Shown: in pieces, positions 1-5,700 of the stretch
Position numbering within the stretch: the stretch's first letter is position 1
Layout of the letters: each line of letters opens with the position of its first letter
Source of the DNA: JAADDK01 sp964425415
Lineage (GTDB): Archaea > Thermoplasmatota > Thermoplasmata > Thermoplasmatales > Aciduliprofundaceae
Length of the DNA: 7,741 nucleotides
Direction: 5' to 3'
Assembly (NCBI GenBank): GCA_964425415.1
Contig: CAYRMJ010000064.1
Location: forward strand, 1 to 7,741
Notes under the pieces: generated by a model
What the model was told of the DNA's origin: nothing
Seen by the model: only the letters and a program-made list of their open reading frames with translations
Databases searched by the model: none
Position numbers and translations under genes: made by a program

Positions 1-747
1 ACCAACGGCGTTACCTACTATTATTATGTCACCGCCGTGAATTCCGTCGGTGAGAGTGATAAGAGCAATGAGGTCAGTGCGACTCCGCAGGCATCGGGCA
101 TACACTCAAAGAAGATCCTCTTCGTGGATGACGATGAGGGTAGTACATACAGCGATTATGTCAAGCAGGCTCTGAGCGATGCTGGATTCACATACGATGT
201 GTGGGACGTGTATCAGATAGGTTATTCTCCAACCTACGACGATATGAAAGATTACGGTGTGGTAATTTGGACCACTGGATACGCATATCAGAACACCATA
301 ACCCAAGAGGATCAGGCAAATCTAATCAAGTATCTCAACTCTGGTGGAAGACTATACTTGACCTCGCAGGATGTGCTTTGGGACCTGAGCAATGGAAATG
401 ACGGACAGATAGACAACACCTTCGTCAATGATTACCTCGGAGTAACTGCTGTAGCCAATGATGTGAGCTACTCCAAGGTTTACGGTGTAAGTGGAAATCC
501 AATAACTGGCTCTCTAGGAACTGTGTACTTTGATTACCCGTATGATAACTACGCTGATGAGATTTCAATAAGCTCTGGAGCGCAAGCGATATTCACAGAT
601 TCTAATGGAGCAGTAACAGGCGATATGTACAGCCATGGATCATACAAAGTTGTGTTCACAGCGTTCTCATTTGAGGCGGTGGAGAAGTATGATTCAAATA
701 CAGGTGCAACGCTGATGCAAAATATAGTGAACTGGCTTCTCTCCTAA
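1..747 (+). CDS. C-terminal part of a secreted/cell-surface protein: FN3 end plus Rossmann-like domain (5' truncated by window)
   Basis: The reading frame is open from base 1, so the gene starts upstream; 248 codons are visible before TAA at 745-747. The GTG at 37-39 is an internal valine of the motif VTAVNSVGES, not a start. Visible residues 1-30 (GVTYYYYVTAVNSVGES) are the last strands of a fibronectin type III domain. After a short linker comes a domain of about 205 residues with alternating beta/alpha pattern: KKILFVDDDEG (strand 1), a helix around QALSDAGF, YGVVIWTTGY (strand 3), a helix plus NSGGRLYLTSQD (strand 4), and a final VVFTAFSFEAV strand with a helix ending in NIVNWLLS. This resembles the ThuA/class I glutamine-amidotransferase-like domains found at the C-termini of secreted archaeal proteases. 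No cysteine occurs in the visible part, so a cysteine-nucleophile amidotransferase is excluded. The upstream catalytic or binding part is unseen, so the overall function is unknown. It converges on the JAMM gene. Confidence 0.85.
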   Translation, partial: TNGVTYYYYVTAVNSVGESDKSNEVSATPQASGIHSKKILFVDDDEGSTYSDYVKQALSDAGFTYDVWDVYQIGYSPTYDDMKDYGVVIWTTGYAYQNTITQEDQANLIKYLNSGGRLYLTSQDVLWDLSNGNDGQIDNTFVNDYLGVTAVANDVSYSKVYGVSGNPITGSLGTVYFDYPYDNYADEISISSGAQAIFTDSNGAVTGDMYSHGSYKVVFTAFSFEAVEKYDSNTGATLMQNIVNWLLS

Positions 748-782
748 TTTTTTATTCTAAAACTTTTAATTTTATTTCTTTT
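748..782 (+). terminator. T-rich putative archaeal terminator after the FN3-domain gene
   Basis: Immediately after the TAA of the first gene the plus strand has TTTTTT (748-753), followed by TTTT (764-767), TTTT (770-773) and TTT/CTTTT clusters to 782. Archaeal RNA polymerase terminates at oligo-T stretches without needing a hairpin, so this can end the plus-strand transcript. The tract lies almost wholly inside the 3' end of the convergent JAMM gene, whose lysine-rich C-terminus also explains the T-rich plus strand, so the signal may be partly coincidental. No equivalent T-tract is seen on the minus strand just past 752. Confidence 0.35.
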
Positions 783-1117
783 CCATCTCTGTTGTATGCT
801 TTCCAATTCTTTCCGTTAAAGGGATAGCCTGTTATTATGTGCACATCCCCTGTTTTTGAGAACATATTGAGATCTTCCTCCGATGGAATTGGATATCCAG
901 ATGGGTGCGAATGCACAGTGCCCACGATTGAAAAATCAATGGGCATCATTAGAAGATTGTAAATCACTGCACTACCTCCATTCAGTGTTCCGGGCAACAG
1001 AACTATTTCGTATATTACACCGTACTTAGCCCTCAAAAATGCGCCAAATTCGTTGGGATAAGAGGATTTTGAAGATTCTTCTATAAGCTGAAGCACATTT
1101 TTTCTTATTTTCCACAT
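752..1117 (-). CDS. Minimal JAMM/MPN+ (Mov34/PAD-1 family) zinc metalloprotease
   Basis: This 121-residue protein is essentially one JAMM/MPN+ domain, similar in size to other stand-alone archaeal JAMM proteins. The full catalytic signature is present: Glu23 in PNEFGAF, then VHSHPSGYPIPSEED with His69, His71, Ser79 and Asp82, giving the exact H-x-H-x7-S-x2-D spacing that binds zinc and water. Enzymes of this family cleave isopeptide or C-terminal bonds of ubiquitin-like proteins; in Haloferax, HvJAMM1 removes SAMP modifiers. The ATG at 1117-1115 is supported by a GGGGAG ribosome-binding site. The gene is last in a tight minus-strand operon, starting 1 bp after the NAD kinase stop, so translation is probably coupled. 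No signal peptide or membrane segment is seen, so it is cytoplasmic. The real substrate cannot be read from the sequence; RadC-like or cysteine-biosynthesis (Mec+) roles are alternatives, though RadC proteins normally carry extra N-terminal sequence that is absent here. Confidence 0.9.
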   Translation of the reverse strand: MWKIRKNVLQLIEESSKSSYPNEFGAFLRAKYGVIYEIVLLPGTLNGGSAVIYNLLMMPIDFSIVGTVHSHPSGYPIPSEEDLNMFSKTGDVHIITGYPFNGKNWKAYNRDGKEIKLKVLE

Positions 1118-1128
1118 ATTATCTCCCC
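1118..1128 (-). promoter_or_regulatory. Shine-Dalgarno of the JAMM gene, inside the NAD kinase 3' end
   Basis: Read on the minus strand, GGGGAG (1128-1123) lies 5 nt before the ATG at 1117. It overlaps the last codons and TAA (1121-1119) of the NAD kinase gene. This fixes the JAMM start and suggests translational coupling. Confidence 0.7.
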
Positions 1129-1913
1129 AGCATAGCTCTGTTTTTGATCCTTCGGAACACGGATGTACTAAATCGTATGAATTCCGCGTAATTTTCAGAT
1201 TTTTTTATTCTGACCATATCCCCCGGACTTAGGTCTACGTACTTCTGACCGTCCAAAACCAAAACATTGTTTCTATGTCCCATAGTTTCAACTTTTATCA
1301 CACCTACAGGAAACACCACCGAACGAATCGTGTACTTGAACGGTGCAATGGGCACAACCATCAGACCTTCTACACTTGGATGAATAATAGTTCCACCAGC
1401 ACTTAGAGCATAGGAAGTTGAACCCGTGGGTGTGGAAATGATTATACCATCAGCCCTCACTTCATCCATAAGCTCATCATTAAAGAACACTCTATAATTT
1501 CTTAATTTTGCGATGTCTGAGGTGTGTATTACCGCTTCATTTACGCATTCTCCAATCTTCACATCATTATGATATACGTCAATTTTCATTCTTCTATCAA
1601 TTATGTACTTTCCCGTTTCTATTTTTTCTATTGCCTCTTTTATCTCAGAGGGTTCAATTTCAGTTAAGAATCCAAGCACACCCATGTTCACTCCCAAAAT
1701 TCTGCCTTTTGCATGTTGCAAAGTTATCAGAATAGTGCCATCCCCACCCACTGTTATTATGACATCAGCCACAATTTCATCAAGCGGCACACCTATTCTT
1801 CCAGCTTTTTTAGCTGTTCTCTCCTCAATCACTGCGCCAATCTCATCGGCAATTTTAATTGCAAACTCAACGCAATCTTTTTTTTCAGGATTTGCTACCA
1901 CTGCATATTTCAT
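1119..1913 (-). CDS. nadK: NAD kinase (ATP- or polyphosphate-dependent)
   Basis: This 264-residue protein has all the landmarks of the NAD kinase family, which phosphorylates the 2'-hydroxyl of NAD to make NADP in the cytoplasm. The N-terminal nucleotide-binding part carries GGDGT at 56-60 (Asp58 being the conserved catalytic aspartate), followed by GVNMGVLGFLTE at 74-85. The C-terminal beta-rich NAD-binding part has NE at 125-126, RADG at 153-156, TPTGSTSYALSAGG at 161-174 and LDGQ at 220-223. The length is normal for archaea (about 250-280). The start ATG (1913-1911) overlaps the upstream phosphatase stop as ATGA and has a strong GGGAGGTG ribosome-binding site 5 nt upstream. Its partner phosphatase is of a family with known archaeal NADP phosphatase members, so the pair may set the NAD/NADP ratio (inference). 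Phosphoryl-donor preference (ATP versus polyphosphate) cannot be told from the sequence. Confidence 0.96.
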   Translation of the reverse strand: MKYAVVANPEKKDCVEFAIKIADEIGAVIEERTAKKAGRIGVPLDEIVADVIITVGGDGTILITLQHAKGRILGVNMGVLGFLTEIEPSEIKEAIEKIETGKYIIDRRMKIDVYHNDVKIGECVNEAVIHTSDIAKLRNYRVFFNDELMDEVRADGIIISTPTGSTSYALSAGGTIIHPSVEGLMVVPIAPFKYTIRSVVFPVGVIKVETMGHRNNVLVLDGQKYVDLSPGDMVRIKKSENYAEFIRFSTSVFRRIKNRAMLGR

Positions 1914-2713
1914 TGAAACACCTCCCTTATAACATCACTGGATATTGCAATCACATTCTTTCTTTCATTGAAGTCAAGACCCATATTAAGAGGGTTCATA
2001 TTTTCATCAATAACCAGCCCTCCAGCTTCAGTTGTTATCAGATAAGCTGCGGCAATATCAACTATTCTCAAAGCACCTCTGCCTTTGAAAGAATAATAAA
2101 ACAAATCTGCAATGCCCTCCGCCACAGTAATCATCTCAAGAGACGCACATCCTAAATCTCGCACTCTTCTGGCCTTTTTTGCCACCTCATACGCGTTTTC
2201 ACTTGCATTTTTTCCGAGATATATGACAAAAACACCCGTTTTTTCAGATTTGGTCCTCAGTTTTTCAGATTCTCTGTAAGCACCCACACCCCTTATTGCC
2301 CAGTAATCTATGTTTAATGGCACATTTTTAACAAGTGCAACTTCCACACTCCTCAGATCTTTTTTTCCAATTGCAAGAGAAATGCTGTAAAAAGGAATTC
2401 CATGCTCCGCATTGTACGAGCCGTCCACAGGGTCAACTATCAGAGTTCTATCTGCCTGTCTATCTATCCACCCTTTTTCTTCAGTAAATATGTTGAACGG
2501 AAGCTCATTTTCTTCCACCTCCCTTATTATCTCTTTTTCCACCTCCTCATCCATGTAAGATGATTTATGTCCGTAAGCCCCCGTGGAAACCTTATTAGAT
2601 AACAAATCTGAATTTTCATTTTTTAGCTCAAGATACCTTTTTCTCGCTGAATCTGCAATTTTTTTGAGAATGTGTACCATTTCATTCATACTGATGGAAT
2701 GGCGCCATACCAT
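1910..2713 (-). CDS. Inositol monophosphatase / fructose-1,6-bisphosphatase family phosphatase, possible NADP phosphatase
   Basis: The protein has 267 residues from the ATG at 2713. It belongs to the lithium-sensitive IMPase superfamily of Mg-dependent sugar-phosphate phosphatases. Metal-site landmarks are EE at 78-79 (in FTEEKG), DPVDGSYN at 94-101 and Asp219 in LRIVDIAAAYL; the last has Val in place of the bacterial/eukaryotic Trp of WDxAA, as I recall for the M. jannaschii enzyme MJ0109. LEM around 192-194 and EAGG further on are also family-like. Archaeal members act on inositol-1-phosphate, fructose-1,6-bisphosphate and in some cases NADP. It overlaps nadK by 4 bp (ATGA), favouring a joint NADP(H) role, though gluconeogenesis or inositol synthesis remain possible. 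The start is uncertain: neither the 2713 ATG nor Met9 (2689) or Met12 (2680) has a Shine-Dalgarno, and similarity to MJ0109 as recalled fits Met9 better. Confidence 0.92.
   Translation of the reverse strand: MVWRHSISMNEMVHILKKIADSARKRYLELKNENSDLLSNKVSTGAYGHKSSYMDEEVEKEIIREVEENELPFNIFTEEKGWIDRQADRTLIVDPVDGSYNAEHGIPFYSISLAIGKKDLRSVEVALVKNVPLNIDYWAIRGVGAYRESEKLRTKSEKTGVFVIYLGKNASENAYEVAKKARRVRDLGCASLEMITVAEGIADLFYYSFKGRGALRIVDIAAAYLITTEAGGLVIDENMNPLNMGLDFNERKNVIAISSDVIREVFQ
1914..1926 (-). promoter_or_regulatory. Strong Shine-Dalgarno of nadK
   Basis: On the minus strand, GGGAGGTG (1926-1919) sits 5 nt before the nadK ATG at 1913 and lies inside the end of the upstream phosphatase coding sequence. 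It is the best ribosome-binding site in the window. It indicates that the internal operon genes use Shine-Dalgarno initiation even though the first genes of transcripts appear not to. Confidence 0.75.
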
Positions 2714-2730
2714 ATTTGCTTTTTGTGATT

Positions 2731-2740
2731 GTTTAAAGTT
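2731..2740 (-). promoter_or_regulatory. Putative TATA box of the phosphatase-nadK-JAMM operon
   Basis: On the minus strand the stretch reads AACTTTAAAC, a fair match to the archaeal TATA element. From its centre (about 2735) a start site would be expected near 2709, consistent with translation from Met9 at 2689 after a short leader, and slightly too close for leaderless use of the 2713 ATG. Competing candidates on the same strand are AAATATG (2717-2711), 26 nt before Met9, and ATATAAAAA (2763-2755), which overlaps the divergent promoter. The sequence alone does not choose between them. Confidence 0.3.
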
Positions 2741-2754
2741 AGACGAGGTAAATG

Positions 2755-2763
2755 TTTTTATAT
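2755..2763 (+). promoter_or_regulatory. TATA box of the giant surface-protein gene; leaderless transcript likely
   Basis: TTTTTATAT is the clearest TATA-like element in the 70-bp divergent intergenic region. Its centre is about 24 bp before the ATG at 2784, which is the spacing expected if transcription begins at or next to the start codon. No Shine-Dalgarno precedes that ATG (the preceding bases are TCTTGAACC), consistent with a leaderless mRNA. The element's reverse complement, ATATAAAAA, could also serve the opposite strand. Confidence 0.6.
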
Positions 2764-2783
2764 CACATAATCAATCTTGAACC

Positions 2784-5700
2784 ATGAAATATCTTGCAGT
2801 GGCAATGGTCTCTATTATGTTGGTCTCAATGCTGGGGTTGGCGGTTCCAAAGCTCCAAAATTTTGATGCAAATGATGCCACAAAGACAGGCTCATTGGAA
2901 GCGTTAGGATTTGACCAGAACACCACAAACCGAAGCTTTCCAAATTATGAGAAGGCTTCCACGTTGTTTCCTTTATATCATATAAATCAGAGCGCCGTTG
3001 GAGATTACAATGAAGACGGATACATGGATGTGGCTTTCATGTCATACACCTCTTCAAAAATCACACTGTTTTTGAACAATAACGGCACATTCTCAACTGT
3101 ACCATCAAAGGTGTTAGGGGTGGGAAACGCAAATTTGCATCCTGTCGGCATATCCATGGGAAGAGGCATCATCGCAGTTGCGTACCATAATACATCTGCG
3201 GGAGAATTCAGTTCAGACGACAAAGTTTACGTGTGGATTAAAGGAAAGGAAAGCTTTTCATTATCTCATTTATCCAGTGGGAACATAACCGCAGTGGCGC
3301 TTGGCGATTTCAACGGTGATGGAAAAGTTGATGTGGCAGCAGCATATCAAATATCCACAACACAGAGCGAAATTGATGTGTATTTTGGAGATCTGAGTGC
3401 TAACCAGAACCCTAATTCCACCACTCAAATCAACACGCCTGTGAACATTCTCGTGGCCGGAGACATAAACAAAGATGGACACACTGATTTGGCGTACGCA
3501 GAGCGCGGATCAAACAAGGCTCATGTTTTGATTGCTAAGCGCTCTGGAACTTCTTCAGGATTATTTAAAAATCCTGTGGATATACCCGCAAGCTCTGTGA
3601 GCGCACTTGCCATTGCCAATGTAACTTCCACACCTTATCCAGACCTCATTGTCGCAAATAATGACACTGGAAATGTAAGTATTTTCCAAGGAAATTCAGG
3701 GGGTATTGAAATTGGAAACTACTTTAACATATCCGCAGGAGCGGGTGTGCAGTCCATAGCTGTGGGCGATTTCAATGGCGACGGAATAAACGACACGGCC
3801 GTTGGCTATGCGCCTAAAAATTTATCAGGAATTCTCATTCCAAGAGAGATTTCCATATTCAGAGGGCCTTTGTACAGCAAAGAGAGACCAGAATACAGGG
3901 TATATGCGGGAATAAACACGGTTTCTCTGGGAGCGGCGGATTTCAACAATGATGGAAAAGATGACCTCGTTGCGTGTGCTGCAGGAATACCGAATAGTAA
4001 GCGCTCAGAAGCATATATCTTATATCAGGAAAATGGAAAGCTTCATAGCATAGCGGATACAGAGCTGTTTTTGGGTACAAAACCGGATGATGTTCTGGTT
4101 ACTGATATCAACGGAGACGGAATAAACGATTTGGTGATTGAGGACAAAGACTCAAAAACAGTTTATGCTCTTTTAAATAATAACGGTGAGTTTGTAATAT
4201 CCAACAAACTTACCATTAGCTCTGTGCCAATGTTCTTGGCTTCTGGAACTATTGATAATGAAAAATTCATAGCCATATCCCACGAATATGACGGAAACAT
4301 AACACTCTGGTATCAAAATGGAAGCCTGGAGCAGATAAATACAACACTTAACGGAACTGGGAAGTTATGGGTGGGAGATATAAACGGAGATGGTTATGAT
4401 GACATCGTTGCCTTGGGTTTTGACAGCAATGGTAAATCAAAGGTGGCCATATTTTCTGGAAAAAACATAACACAAGGAGCCAAACCTACACACATAATAG
4501 GAGTACCGGGTAGTGCAAAGGATTTCACCATGGTTAAAAACATTACGGGCATGTACTACTTGGCGGTAGGTGTTTGGAACTCTCTGTCTTCTCGCTACCC
4601 TGTGTACTTTTACTATAATCTCCTAAGCAACTCACCACCCCAATCTTTGGGAAACGGATCAGTAGATAATAACATAACATCCATGGTAAGTGTTGACATA
4701 AACCATGATGGCAATCAGGACATTCTAGTGGCAGCCAACAAAAGCTATTACACATACCTGTACTGGATAGAGTTAGCCAATGGAAATTATTTTGAAAAAA
4801 GTGAAAACTTGAGTTTTGGATTCTTTGGAAGAGTTTACGATATGAAAACTGGAGATTTCAATGATGATGGCATAACGGATGTTGCCATGGCAAACACATT
4901 AGGTATGGTGTCCATTCTGTATTTCAACTCAACTGGCAATTTCACATGTGAGAACATGTCATCTGATTGGAACTCGCATCATCTTGCAACGGGCGATTTG
5001 AATGGAGATGGGAAGACGGATATAGTTATCACATCATGGGGTCCTGTTGCAGAGCACAGGTCTTTAAAGGGCATTGATATCTACTATCAGAGAGATTTTC
5101 CCCCTGTGGCAAAAATAACCGCACCTAAAATTGTAATGGAGAGAAGCAATATAACTCTCTCAGGAGCGAACTCAACTGACGGGGTTTCTGATAGGAACAA
5201 TCTAAACTACACATGGTACTTGCTGAACGGAGGAAGAAAGGTGATTGGGTACGGCAAAAAACTCACCTATTATGTGGGCAATGTGAATGAATCCACCAAC
5301 TACACGTTTGGATTGAAGGTCACTGACAAAGAGGGCCTTTCAAATGAGACCACGGCAGTGGTTAGAGTGATTGATTCTGTACCTATTGTAAATTTCACAT
5401 ACAAAAACGCAGTTGAAGGCAGAAACACAACTTTCATAGCCAACATAACTTCCGAAGACGGAATATCAAAGATACTGTGGGATTTCAATGGGGATGGTAT
5501 TTGGGATTTTGTAGGCAATGCCTCAAATGGTACTGTTGTGAATTACACATATCTCAAAAATGGAACCTACAATGTTATTTTAAACGTCACCGATGGTGAT
5601 GGAAGCAACTCAAGCGTCACTAAAACAATCCTTGTGAAAGATACCTCGCCTGTATGTGATTTCACATATACTCCAAATCTTCCAGTTGAAGGAGAAAAAG

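Noticed and set aside
37..747. GTG at 37 as the true start of the first gene
   Set aside because: The frame is open to base 1 and the upstream residues complete an FN3 strand (GVTYYYYVTAV), so the gene is truncated by the window edge.
1508..2155. Several plus-strand open frames opposite nadK and the phosphatase (for example 1603-1932)
   Set aside because: They lie antisense to two well-supported enzymes, have no family motifs, and show the biased composition typical of antisense shadows.
2752..2787. An 11-codon leader ORF (MFLYHIINLEP) with GAGGT upstream, whose TGA overlaps the ATG at 2784
   Set aside because: It would contain the best TATA box, so it would not be transcribed from that promoter, and the GAGGT is only 2 nt from its ATG. 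Probably chance.
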